DNA of 8,841 nt. It comes from an uncultured Treponema sp. (GTDB lineage: Bacteria > Spirochaetota > Spirochaetia > Treponematales > Treponemataceae). The notes beneath the pieces were generated by a model. The model was not told where the DNA came from, made no database searches, and worked only from the letters and a program-made list of their open reading frames with translations. Location: assembly GCA_947176045.1 (NCBI GenBank), contig CAMWPF010000045.1, positions 1 through 8,841 on the forward strand, given 5' to 3'. Made by a program: the position numbers and the translations under genes. Shown here piece after piece: positions 1 to 5,606 of the stretch (the first letter of the stretch is position 1; each line of letters begins with the position of its first letter).

Positions 1-35
1 CAGTTCCACTCCCACAGAACGCCGGGCAGCGCAAA

Positions 36-212
36 CAGCCTGTCCGAACCGTTCCGGCAGGCTATCAGAATCTTTCTGACAGCCTATCCAAATCATTCCG
101 ACAGCCTATCCGAAAGATCCTCACAGACTATCAGAAAGAATTCTTATAGCCTGCGAGAATCATTCCGACAGCTTGTCAGAAGAATTCCGGCAGACTATAA
201 GGAACACTCCGA
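36..212. repeat. 22-bp-period degenerate tandem repeat array (8 units)
   Basis: Eight consecutive units begin at 36, 58, 80, 102, 124, 147, 169 and 191. All are 22 bp except the fifth, which is 23 bp. Each begins with a version of CAGCCTATC and most end in TTCCGA or TTCCGG. The second half of a unit tends to form a small dyad of the type TCNGAA-N3-TTCNGA, perfect in unit 2. The period is not a multiple of three and one unit carries an extra base, which argues against a protein repeat. The period is close to two helical turns, so sites would lie on one face of DNA. Function unknown; a dispersed intergenic repeat family or a protein-binding array are both possible. Confidence 0.8.
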
Positions 213-347
213 ATGCGCGGCGCACACTCCCCGGTAGCTGCGTCGCAAATAGTACGGCACATCAGCCCCAATTACTACGATAGTTCTGACGTAACCATTA
301 CGACAGCATTGCAGCACCTCTGCCATGCATACCGGGTATTATGCGCC

Positions 348-734
348 TCACGCACGTGCAGCCTCCGCCGTCTCATAGCCGAGCGTCCGCAGCGGCACAA
401 CCTCGTCGCAGACATCGCTGATGAACACGCCGCGCCCGCCGTCCGTTACGCTGCGGAGCTTTCCGCTCCAGTCCGATTCCGGCGCGCCGTGTGAAAACCG
501 GCACTGGTAGACAAGCACAAAGTCGTATTCTGAAAGCCGCGCCAAAAGCAGCTGCACGAACTGCCAGTCCATCGGCCCGCATATCATGATTTCGCCCTCG
601 CGCCAGCTTCCGCCCGCCGCGCTTGTGAGAAAGTCCTTGAATTCTACGAGGCTTTTCTGCATTCCGCAGGAAAGCTCCGCCGCCCCGATGAGGATTGCGT
701 AGCGTGTTGATTTGGCGGCCGCTTTTGTTGCCAT
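348..734 (-). CDS. Minimal caspase-like (peptidase C14 fold) protein, 128 aa
   Basis: The protein has the order of landmarks expected of a caspase-like p20 domain. There is an N-terminal strand RYAILIG (residues 11-17), a helix with KDFL (33-36), a GGSW..GEI segment (41-49), a strand DFVLVY (71-76) ending near SHG, where His82 sits in the place of the GHG histidine, and GVFISDVC (102-109), where Cys109 sits in the place of the nucleophile. This is motif reasoning, not a search result. The His-Cys gap is only 27 residues, and almost nothing follows the Cys, so the p10-like part is missing; it could be a truncated or inactive relic. The ATG at 734 was chosen; an in-frame TTG at 740 is the alternative. 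No Shine-Dalgarno sequence is visible, but a good promoter lies directly upstream. It is divergent from the XRE regulator gene. Confidence 0.55.
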   Translation of the reverse strand: MATKAAAKSTRYAILIGAAELSCGMQKSLVEFKDFLTSAAGGSWREGEIMICGPMDWQFVQLLLARLSEYDFVLVYQCRFSHGAPESDWSGKLRSVTDGGRGVFISDVCDEVVPLRTLGYETAEAARA

Positions 735-740
735 AGGCAA
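728..740. promoter_or_regulatory. Palindrome TTGCC-ATA-GGCAA over the caspase-like start codon
   Basis: A 13-bp perfect inverted repeat with 5-bp arms that covers the ATG (734-732) of the caspase-like gene. Its right arm, GGCAA, runs into the GCAATA arm of the next dyad, so it may be an extra low-affinity operator. Confidence 0.4.
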
Positions 741-753
741 TAGTATATATTGC
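737..753. promoter_or_regulatory. Operator-like dyad GCAATA-N5-TATTGC
   Basis: A perfect 6-bp inverted repeat with a 5-bp spacer (17 bp overall), typical in size for an XRE-family operator. It overlaps the -10 box of the caspase-like promoter and, on the other strand, the proposed -35 of the regulator gene. Confidence 0.55.
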
Positions 754-770
754 TAAAAGACAATGTTCAA
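742..770 (-). promoter_or_regulatory. Sigma70-type promoter of the caspase-like gene
   Basis: Reading the minus strand, TTGAAC (770-765) is followed by a 17-bp spacer and TATACT (747-742). The expected transcription start is about position 735, one base before the ATG at 734, so the mRNA would be leaderless or nearly so. The -10 box lies inside the dyad at 737-753. Confidence 0.6.
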
Positions 771-777
771 GTATTGC
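750..777 (+). promoter_or_regulatory. Possible promoter of the XRE regulator gene
   Basis: TTGCTA (750-755), a 16-bp spacer and TATTGC (772-777) would give a start near 784, 13 bases before the ATG at 797. The -10 is a weak match, but it fits the position of the dyads. No Shine-Dalgarno sequence is visible. Confidence 0.35.
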
Positions 778-788
778 TGATGGCAATA
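772..788. promoter_or_regulatory. Operator-like dyad TATTGC-N5-GCAATA
   Basis: It has the same half-sites as 737-753 but in the opposite arm order, again with a 5-bp spacer. Its centre (780) is 35 bp from the centre of the first dyad (745). It covers the proposed -10 and start region of the XRE gene, consistent with autorepression. Confidence 0.55.
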
Positions 789-796
789 TCATCTGT

Positions 797-1108
797 ATGA
801 TGACAGATATTCTTTTGGTCTTGGGGGGAAATATCCGCAAATTCAGGAAGGAATTCGGGTGGACGCAGCAGCTCCTTGCGGAAAAGGCGGGGATTTCCGT
901 TCCGTTTATGACGCAGATTGAACTGGGGCGCAAGTCCGCCTCCCTCGAAGTCATCCAAAGCATCGCCGCCGCGCTCGGCGTTCCCTACCGCCAGCTTTTT
1001 GACGAGCCGGAGCCTTCCGCGCCGCCAGTCCGGCATCTGTCGTCGCTTGAACGGCGCCTCTCCGATTCCATCCTGAACGTCATCCGCGAAGAATTCTCGA
1101 ATTTCTGA
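797..1108 (+). CDS. XRE-family helix-turn-helix regulator, 103 aa
   Basis: The N-terminal two thirds is a classical Cro/CI-type HTH domain: LGGNIRKFRKEFGWTQQLLA (residues 9-28), the recognition region AGISVPFMTQIELGR (31-45), then SLEVIQSIAAALGVPYRQLF (49-68), the usual closing helix. The C-terminal tail from residue 70 is proline-rich, followed by an amphipathic helix (about 83-100) that could be a dimerisation segment. The ATG at 797 is followed by a second ATG at 800; neither has a clear ribosome binding site. The gene is divergent from the caspase-like gene, with only 62 bp between them containing several GCAATA dyads, so it probably represses its own promoter and controls its neighbour. 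Membership of the XRE superfamily is certain; the target is inferred. Confidence 0.93.
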   Translation: MMTDILLVLGGNIRKFRKEFGWTQQLLAEKAGISVPFMTQIELGRKSASLEVIQSIAAALGVPYRQLFDEPEPSAPPVRHLSSLERRLSDSILNVIREEFSNF

Positions 1109-1117
1109 AGAATGTGC

Positions 1118-1156
1118 GGAACCGGCACCTTCCGATCAGGGAGCCGTTCCCTTTTC
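1118..1156 (+). terminator. Weak terminator-like hairpin after the XRE gene
   Basis: GGAACCGGC (1118-1126) can pair with GCCGTTCC (1143-1150) with one bulged base, and CTTTTCC follows. The loop is long and the T-run is short, so this is a tentative call. Confidence 0.25.
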
Positions 1157-1175
1157 CAGTGCAATCATGTATACT
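1147..1175 (+). promoter_or_regulatory. Possible promoter for the 1215 membrane gene
   Basis: A good -10 (TATACT, 1170-1175) lies 40 bp before the start codon, with TTCCCT (1147-1152) 17 bp upstream as a poor -35. The gene itself has a strong AGGAGG ribosome binding site at 1199-1204. Confidence 0.35.
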
Positions 1176-1214
1176 GTCCGGACAAAATCCGCATGAAAAG
1201 GAGGCTCGGAACAG

Positions 1215-1685
1215 ATGATGGGACACTTGGGATTTTCATACGTCGGCGCGCTGTTTCTGATCATGCTGTTTGTTCCGAACGCGCTCTGGGCGCGGAAAAA
1301 GCCGCAGGGATATTCTTCTGAACATGAAAGCCGGATCCTTTTGGCGTTCGAGCGGGCGGGCGAAGTCCTGACGACAGCGTGCGCGCTCATCTTCGACGAC
1401 TTCAACTTTCACGGCTGGTCCTGCTGGACATGGTGGCTGGCCGCCGCATTCCTCCTGATGATCTTGTACGAGCTGTGGTGGGCGCGCTACTTCCGCGGCG
1501 GACGGCGCATGGCGGACTTCTACAGCAGCTTTCTGGGCATCCCCCTCGCGGGCGCGACGCTTCCGGTCGCCGCATTCTTCCTGCTCGGCGTGTACGGAAC
1601 GGTTGTGCCGATGATGGCGGCGGCAGCCGTCCTCGGCATCGGACACATCGGCATCCACCTCCAGCACAGCCGGAAGACCGCCTGA
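1215..1685 (+). CDS. Conserved hypothetical integral membrane protein, 156 aa
   Basis: It has hydrophobic segments at about residues 7-25, 46-60, 71-90, 107-126 and 130-148, joined by short charged loops, so it is a four-to-five-helix inner membrane protein with no signal peptide cleavage site. Distinct features are an early PNALW motif, a FERAGEVL helix start, the tryptophan-rich WSCWTWW stretch, YELWWARYF, and a C-terminal GIGHIGIHLQH motif rich in histidine. This layout resembles a family of small uncharacterised membrane proteins common in Clostridia and other gut anaerobes (from memory, not searched). No enzymatic or transport motif is visible. AGGAGG at 1199-1204, 10 bases before the ATG at 1215, decides the start; a second ATG follows directly at 1218. 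Confidence 0.85.
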   Translation: MMGHLGFSYVGALFLIMLFVPNALWARKKPQGYSSEHESRILLAFERAGEVLTTACALIFDDFNFHGWSCWTWWLAAAFLLMILYELWWARYFRGGRRMADFYSSFLGIPLAGATLPVAAFFLLGVYGTVVPMMAAAAVLGIGHIGIHLQHSRKTA

Positions 1686-1695
1686 CGCGCAATGC

Positions 1696-1723
1696 TGCGG
1701 CGCCGCATCCTCCTGGCGCCGCA
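1696..1723. terminator. Strong GC hairpin after the 1215 gene
   Basis: Perfect 9-bp arms, TGCGGCGCC (1696-1704) and GGCGCCGCA (1715-1723), enclose a 10-base loop 11 bp after the stop codon. No T-run follows on either strand, so it is not a standard intrinsic terminator. It may stabilise the 3' end or act as an imperfect terminator. Confidence 0.4.
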
Positions 1724-1763
1724 CCCATGCCAAAAGCGCATACCTTCCAATGCAGAACAAGCA

Positions 1764-1794
1764 TTGTACATCCGCCGTCCGTCCAAGCTATACT
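1764..1794 (+). promoter_or_regulatory. Possible upstream promoter before the 1916 gene
   Basis: TTGTAC (1764-1769), a 19-bp spacer and TATACT (1789-1794). The spacer is long, so the call is weak. Confidence 0.25.
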
Positions 1795-1829
1795 GTATGA
1801 AAGCGCGGCAGAACCGCGGGAAAAAATGC

Positions 1830-1860
1830 TTGACCCGGTTGCAGGCACCGGATGTATAAT
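1830..1860 (+). promoter_or_regulatory. Promoter of the 1916-2568 gene pair
   Basis: TTGACC (1830-1835) and a consensus TATAAT (1855-1860) are separated by 19 bp. A start near 1867 would leave a leader of about 49 bases before the ATG at 1916. The spacer is longer than optimal, but both boxes are close to consensus. Confidence 0.5.
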
Positions 1861-1915
1861 TGAACGGAAAATGGCGGCGGTGCGCGCCGCACACATAATA
1901 ATTGGAGGCATGGAA

Positions 1916-2290
1916 ATGGCATGTGTAATCGTACCTTTTGTTGAGGCGGTCGGAATCAGCGCGGCGGAAAGGCTGCTGGCGAAAAAAGCGGTTCGGGACG
2001 GAGCCGCGCGGGATTTTGTGAGGCAGATTCCGCTTCTCAAGAATATGCTCTACGGCGGGAGCTTCCTGCTGGCGGTGGAGCATATCTACCACGGCGAGCT
2101 TTCGTTCGTGCCGCCGTTCCTGACTGCGATGAAAAGCCCTGAAGAAATCCCGCTGATGCTGCGCGAGATGGCGACGAACGGCGTGGCGATGGCGCTTCTG
2201 ACGACGGCGGTCTGGGCGGGCGTTGTCGCGCTCGGGCGGATTGTGAAGAAGGCGAAGGCGCGGCGCGCGGGAGCGGCTCTGTGTGCCTGA
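1916..2290 (+). CDS. Conserved hypothetical membrane protein, first of an overlapping pair, 124 aa
   Basis: GGAGG at 1904-1908 lies 7 bases before the ATG at 1916, which is preferred over the ATG at 1910, only one base from the site. The protein begins MACVIVPFVEAVGIS. It has a charged cytosolic-looking segment (about 20-40), a hydrophobic stretch MLYGGSFLLAVEHIYHGEL (45-63), PPFLTAMKSPEEIPLMLREM (66-85), and a second hydrophobic stretch GVAMALLTTAVWAGVVALG (88-106), then a basic tail. The HIYHGE and MLREMAT motifs look like conserved signature positions. It resembles a small protein of unknown role in gut anaerobes (from memory). The stop overlaps the start of the next gene, so the two are probably translationally coupled and may form a complex. 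Confidence 0.85.
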   Translation: MACVIVPFVEAVGISAAERLLAKKAVRDGAARDFVRQIPLLKNMLYGGSFLLAVEHIYHGELSFVPPFLTAMKSPEEIPLMLREMATNGVAMALLTTAVWAGVVALGRIVKKAKARRAGAALCA

Positions 2291-2568
2291 TGATGTCCGC
2301 GCTCGCGGCGGCGGCGTTCTTCGTGCTGTCCGCCGTGCAGAAAAAGCGCGGCGCATCTTCAAAGAGCGAGCTGACCGCCGGCGTGATGTTCGCGGCGGCG
2401 ACGCTTATGTGGTGCGTTGACGGCGTTGCGTCAGTGCTCGGCGGCGAGCCGTTCTTCGACGTGAGCCGCGGAGACTTCATCCTCGGGCTGATTGTCGTTG
2501 CCGCGGGCTGCGCCGTGTACGGCCTTCTCGTCCTGCGCAGAAAAATCGCTTCGACACGGAACGCGTAA
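2290..2568 (+). CDS. Conserved hypothetical membrane protein, second of an overlapping pair, 92 aa
   Basis: The ATG at 2290 shares a base with the TGA of the preceding gene (TGATG), the classical coupling arrangement. An in-frame GTG at 2281 with GGGAG 7 bases upstream (2269-2273) is a real alternative and would add three residues. The protein has an N-terminal helix (ALAAAAFFVLSAV), a basic loop, a central helix with MWCVDGVASVLGGEPFFDVS, and a last helix ILGLIVVAAGCAVYGLLVL before a basic tail: three membrane segments. The CVDG and FFDVS positions look constrained. The function is unknown; its pairing with the 1916 gene suggests a joint role at the membrane. Confidence 0.8.
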   Translation: MMSALAAAAFFVLSAVQKKRGASSKSELTAGVMFAAATLMWCVDGVASVLGGEPFFDVSRGDFILGLIVVAAGCAVYGLLVLRRKIASTRNA

Positions 2569-2741
2569 GCGGCGGAAACTGCTGCTGTACAGGAACTGCA
2601 AGCGTCTCACTGAAAAACGGGCGGACGGAATTCTGCCTGTGGCGGTAGGATTGTGTCCGCAGGAGATTTCGGGCGGACGTTTTGCGTTGCGGAATGTGCG
2701 GCAGCGGAACGCACGAATTTTTCTACAGAAAAACTCGGCAA

Positions 2742-2758
2742 GCAAATCGAAGATTTGC
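2742..2758. repeat. Perfect dyad GCAAATC-GAA-GATTTGC
   Basis: 7-bp arms with a 3-base loop. No T-run follows, so it is not a terminator for the upstream operon; it may be an operator or part of a repeat. Confidence 0.45.
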
Positions 2759-2771
2759 GACAAAAGCCCGT

Positions 2772-2791
2772 TTTTTGCCGCACGGCAAAAA
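2772..2791. repeat. Perfect palindrome with T-tract and A-tract flanks
   Basis: TTTTTGCCG (2772-2780) and CGGCAAAAA (2783-2791) with a 2-base centre. The T-tract precedes rather than follows the GC stem on both strands, which is not the layout of an intrinsic terminator. Confidence 0.45.
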
Positions 2792-2848
2792 TGCCCTCGG
2801 AAAAAATGTGAGGCTGGCTTTTTAGCCTTTATATCAATTGGAGGAATT

Positions 2849-3874
2849 ATGAAACGGTTTTTGAGAAGAATTGCTGTGCTTTCGCTGGTCGCGCTGTTTG
2901 CGGCGGCGGCATTTGCGGAAGTTGCGGGCTACAAGACGTTCGAGACGGCGGACGAGGACGCGCCTGTCGTCTACTTTACGAAGGACATTTCGCCGGAAGG
3001 ACTGGTGAAGGTCTACAAGGCGATGGGCTGGACGCCGAAGGGAAAGGTCGGCGTGAAAATCAGCACGGGCGAGCCTCCGGCATCGAACTACCTGCGGCCA
3101 CAGCTCATCGGCGCGCTGGTGAAGGACGAGCTGCACGGAACAATCGTCGAGTGCAACACTGCCTACGGCGGAAGCCGCATTTCTGCCGCGCTGCACCATC
3201 AGGTCGTCAAGGATCACGGATTCCTTGAGATTGCGGACTTCGACTTGCAGGACGAAAAGGGCTTTCTGAAGATTCCCGTGAACGGCGGCGCGAACCTCAA
3301 GTACGACTACGTGGGAAAGGATTTCAAGAACTACGGCTCGTACCTCGTGCTCTCGCACTTCAAGGGACACGCGATGGGCGGATTCGGCGGCGCAATCAAG
3401 AACCTTTCCATCGGATTCGGAAGCGGACAGTCCGCGAAGAAGTCGGGCAAGATTCTGATTCACACCGGCGGACGCGCGGAAAGCGGAACGCTCCACGACT
3501 TCTCGCGCTACACGCAGGGCAACGAGAACCAGCTCAAGTTCCTTGAAAGCATGGCTGAGGCGGCGAAGGGCGTGTGCGACTACATGGGCAACGAAACGGG
3601 AATCGCGTTCGTGAATGTGATGAACCGCCTGAGCGTTGACTGCGACTGCAACGGCAACCCGGAGGAGCCTGACATGCACGACATCGGCATCCTCGCTTCA
3701 ACAGACCCGCTCGCAATCGACCAGGCAAGCGTTGACCTTGTGTTCACGGCGGCGGATTCCGCAAAGCTCGTTGAGCGCATCGAGACGCGCCAGGGACGGC
3801 ACACGCTCGAGCACGCGGAAAAAATAGGACTGGGCAAAGGCTCGCGCGCGTACCGGCTTGTGGTGGTGGAGTAG
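2849..3874 (+). CDS. Secreted DUF362-domain protein, 341 aa
   Basis: A signal peptide is clear: MKRFLRRIAVLSLVALFAAA followed by AFA|EVA, with cleavage near residue 23. The rest is one DUF362 domain: VGVKISTGEP (about 67-76), the IVECNTAYGG strand and loop (about 99-108, Cys102), the conserved SHFKGHAMGGFGGAIKNLS core (about 169-188, His174), and the C-terminal CDCNGNPE...DIGILASTDPLAID segment, where Cys265 and Cys267 form a CxC. DUF362 proteins often carry ferredoxin-like [4Fe-4S] clusters; here no CxxCxxC motif exists, so this is the cluster-less type. Its role is unknown for the family. It acts outside the cytoplasm. GGAGG sits 4 bases before the ATG at 2849, so longer upstream frames are not the start. 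It stands alone and is convergent with the island genes. Confidence 0.9.
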   Translation: MKRFLRRIAVLSLVALFAAAAFAEVAGYKTFETADEDAPVVYFTKDISPEGLVKVYKAMGWTPKGKVGVKISTGEPPASNYLRPQLIGALVKDELHGTIVECNTAYGGSRISAALHHQVVKDHGFLEIADFDLQDEKGFLKIPVNGGANLKYDYVGKDFKNYGSYLVLSHFKGHAMGGFGGAIKNLSIGFGSGQSAKKSGKILIHTGGRAESGTLHDFSRYTQGNENQLKFLESMAEAAKGVCDYMGNETGIAFVNVMNRLSVDCDCNGNPEEPDMHDIGILASTDPLAIDQASVDLVFTAADSAKLVERIETRQGRHTLEHAEKIGLGKGSRAYRLVVVE

Positions 3875-3907
3875 AGAAAGCAACGAGAAAAAAAGAAGAC
3901 GGGCGTC

Positions 3908-3929
3908 CCCCGCGCCGTGCGGCGCGGGG
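3908..3929. terminator. Bidirectional terminator-like GC hairpin between convergent genes
   Basis: CCCCGCGCCG (3908-3917) and CGGCGCGGGG (3920-3929) are perfect 10-bp arms. On the plus strand TATTATT follows; on the minus strand a T-rich tract (CTTCTTTTTTTC) lies about 9 bases beyond. It lies between the stops of the convergent DUF362 gene (3874) and the WYL gene (3948). It also marks the change from GC-rich to AT-rich DNA. Confidence 0.5.
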
Positions 3930-3947
3930 TATTATTGCGGACTTTGA

Positions 3948-4925
3948 CTATTTTAATTCTTCCGCCATTTTCAAAACATTTGTTTTCCAGTCATCTACAA
4001 GCTTTTCAGGGACTAAAGGAGTTGCATACATTCCTTTTTCCAAAACCCAGTCCAGAATAGGAAAATACTGATTGCTTGTAAAAGTCATAATACTAGAACC
4101 ATCTGGTTGATCTTCAAAAGCCTGATCTTGTGACCATTTATACGTTTTTATATAATCAATTTTTTCTTTACGGATTTTGATTTTGTAAGTACAGATTTCT
4201 GAATCTATGTATTTACCAAAGTTGCCTATACTGTGCTTTTCAAACTCAAAATCTTCTGGAGGCTCAAAGGTTTCTTTAAGAATAGTAAGATTTTTAATGA
4301 TGATAAGATTATACATCATTGGCTTTTTGTATTTGGGATTGAAGCCGTACAAAGTCCACATACCCTTAAAATAAACAAGCTGCCAGGGAGCAACGGCAAC
4401 GTCATAGACTTCTCCGTTTTTTTCATAATCGAAAGCGACATAGTTGTTTTTGCTCATCGCAAGCTCAAGTTTATTCCAGACATCACCTTCAATTTCTACA
4501 GCCTCCATTCCAAGAAAGACAATCCTTTTAGATAGTTTTTTTGAATCAAGCTTGTCGTCCTTTTCCAATTCTTTATCAAAGCTTTTAAAGACTTCAATTG
4601 CCTGATTGTAAACAGGAGTTCCTCTTACAGTCTGTAAAAGATTTTCCATAAGCTTTGCCGCAATGATCTGCTTTTCTGTTGTAAATGAAGCTGGAAGACG
4701 GTAGTAAGGTTTTGTGTAATAGTAGCCTTTGTTGTATCTGTCGTATTCAATATCAGCACCAAAATCACAGCGCATGGTTTCTATACCTCTTAAAATTGTA
4801 GCTTCTGATCTACCAAAGCAATCCATAAGAAACAGAACATTTGGATAACGGCCAGAAGCTATGAACTGATCAATTTCGAGGATACGACGATAGTTTGAGA
4901 CTGAGAGGCGTTCTTTAGTTTTCAC
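3948..4925 (-). CDS. WYL-domain transcriptional regulator, 325 aa
   Basis: The domain order is N-terminal winged HTH (about 1-70: NYRRILEIDQFI, then a recognition helix region around GRSEATILRGIETMR), linker helices, WYL domain (about 148-215, with PWQLVYFKGMWTLYGFNP at 180-197 as the WYL core) and a C-terminal WCX-like extension (about 240-322). Regulators of this length sense small ligands or nucleic acid through the WYL domain, and several (BrxR, CapW) control phage-defence operons. The start is a GTG at 4925 overlapping the end of the upstream nuclease gene by 11 bp; no good ribosome binding site is seen, so it depends on translational coupling. It is the last gene of the minus-strand cluster. 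The AT-rich codon use differs from the DUF362 gene next door. Confidence 0.9.
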   Translation of the reverse strand: MKTKERLSVSNYRRILEIDQFIASGRYPNVLFLMDCFGRSEATILRGIETMRCDFGADIEYDRYNKGYYYTKPYYRLPASFTTEKQIIAAKLMENLLQTVRGTPVYNQAIEVFKSFDKELEKDDKLDSKKLSKRIVFLGMEAVEIEGDVWNKLELAMSKNNYVAFDYEKNGEVYDVAVAPWQLVYFKGMWTLYGFNPKYKKPMMYNLIIIKNLTILKETFEPPEDFEFEKHSIGNFGKYIDSEICTYKIKIRKEKIDYIKTYKWSQDQAFEDQPDGSSIMTFTSNQYFPILDWVLEKGMYATPLVPEKLVDDWKTNVLKMAEELK

Positions 4926-5523
4926 AAACGTCCCGTTTATCAGTTCCTACATAACGCCCATGAGATTTTGAATGCTCCCTGGGACTTAATAGAATAAGAT
5001 TATCGGGGCGGCAATCATAACCGTTATTATTAATATGGTGAACAACTCTTCCATCCGGCTTTCCTAAGAAAGCTGCTGAAATAAATGTATAGATGTTTAC
5101 AGAATGATTATTCACACCAGGAACGCTATTATTGCTGCTGATAACTAAATACCCATCTTGATACGCTTCTTGTTCAAGAATAGTGTCATTCACTTTTATC
5201 CTGCCTAAATTACTTGCCTTATAATCCAGCAAGGCAATTTCATACATAGAGTAAAACCAGCCAGGAACTGCTTCCCATTTTTCTTCAAAGGCAGAATCAA
5301 GACCATACACTTCCTCCAAAAGATATAAAGGAACGTTCTGCTCCTTACAATTATAGATTCTAGCATACTTGTCTCTAATCTGAGATCTATATTCTTGCGG
5401 ATCTCCTGTTTTATAGTTGTTTGCTGAATTCCGTAATTCATATAGGGAATATCTTCTTTTGTTGTAGCCAATGACTTCTGTATCAAGTCCTGCATCTAAT
5501 TCTGGGAAATTTGATTTTTCCAT
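4915..5523 (-). CDS. NUMOD4-HNH endonuclease, 202 aa
   Basis: Residues 80-115 (EEKWEAVPGW...SNLGRIKV) match the NUMOD4 pattern that precedes HNH domains in homing-type nucleases. An HNH_3-like core follows: VVHHINNN (160-167, His162 and His163), then RPDNLILLSPREHSKSHG (172-189, Asn175, His184, His188). The N-terminal 75 residues are unassigned. AAGGAG at 5533-5538, 9 bases before the ATG at 5523, decides this start over the ATG at 5556. The gene is preceded by its own promoter-like region and followed, with an 11-bp overlap, by the WYL gene. Phage or selfish-element HNH proteins of this type are usual; whether it is a solitary homing nuclease or an effector of the cluster is open. Confidence 0.85.
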   Translation of the reverse strand: MEKSNFPELDAGLDTEVIGYNKRRYSLYELRNSANNYKTGDPQEYRSQIRDKYARIYNCKEQNVPLYLLEEVYGLDSAFEEKWEAVPGWFYSMYEIALLDYKASNLGRIKVNDTILEQEAYQDGYLVISSNNSVPGVNNHSVNIYTFISAAFLGKPDGRVVHHINNNGYDCRPDNLILLSPREHSKSHGRYVGTDKRDVCEN

Positions 5524-5554
5524 GTTATGTATCTCCTTATCTTTATTATTATAC

Positions 5555-5585
5555 ATTTACACAGTCATATTATACAGGTGTAAAT
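5555..5585. promoter_or_regulatory. 31-bp operator-like dyad ATTTACAC-N15-GTGTAAAT
   Basis: Perfect 8-bp arms at 5555-5562 and 5578-5585, with their centres 23 bp apart (about two helical turns). The arms bracket the -10 box of the nuclease/WYL promoter. It is the obvious candidate site for the WYL regulator encoded downstream. Related ATTTACA sequences occur upstream of the P-loop gene (6541-6547 and around 6650-6656). Confidence 0.55.
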
Positions 5586-5599
5586 TATGTATTGCGCAA
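5569..5599 (-). promoter_or_regulatory. Promoter of the nuclease-WYL genes
   Basis: On the minus strand TTGCGC (5599-5594), a 19-bp spacer and a consensus TATAAT (5574-5569). The -35 is poor and the spacer long, so activation or a second -10 (TATAAT near 5553-5548) may matter. Confidence 0.4.
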
Positions 5600-5606
5600 C
5601 TCTTTT

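Larger units (their letters stand above)
2569..2848. other. Intergenic region rich in palindromes, 280 bp
   Basis: No gene is supported here. It contains a 10-bp direct repeat CGGGCGGACG (2618-2627 and 2670-2679), a GCAAATC/GATTTGC dyad (2742-2758), a TTTTTGCCG/CGGCAAAAA palindrome (2772-2791), and an AGGCT...AGCCT pair (2811-2828). One plus-strand frame from about 2718 reads like a short coding relic (FSTEKLGKQIEDLRQK) ending at 2811. This could be a dispersed repeat. GGAGG at 2840-2844, 4 bases before the ATG at 2849, serves the next gene. No convincing -35/-10 pair was found. Confidence 0.45.

Noticed and set aside
1..233. A stop-free plus-strand frame, and a minus-strand frame from an ATG at 96, through the 22-bp array
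   Set aside because: The repeat period and the single extra base shift the frame between units, no ribosome binding site is seen, and open frames on both strands are expected from this composition.
213..494. Plus-strand open frame of 93 codons
   Set aside because: It overlaps the caspase-like gene on the other strand, lacks a ribosome binding site and has no recognisable protein character.
3908..3929. Resemblance of the GC hairpin to a type I CRISPR repeat
   Set aside because: Only one copy is present, with no spacers and no cas genes.
5524..5556. Upstream ATG at 5556 as the nuclease start
   Set aside because: The strong AAGGAG lies 9 bases before the internal ATG at 5523, and the longer form would start within the promoter and dyad region.
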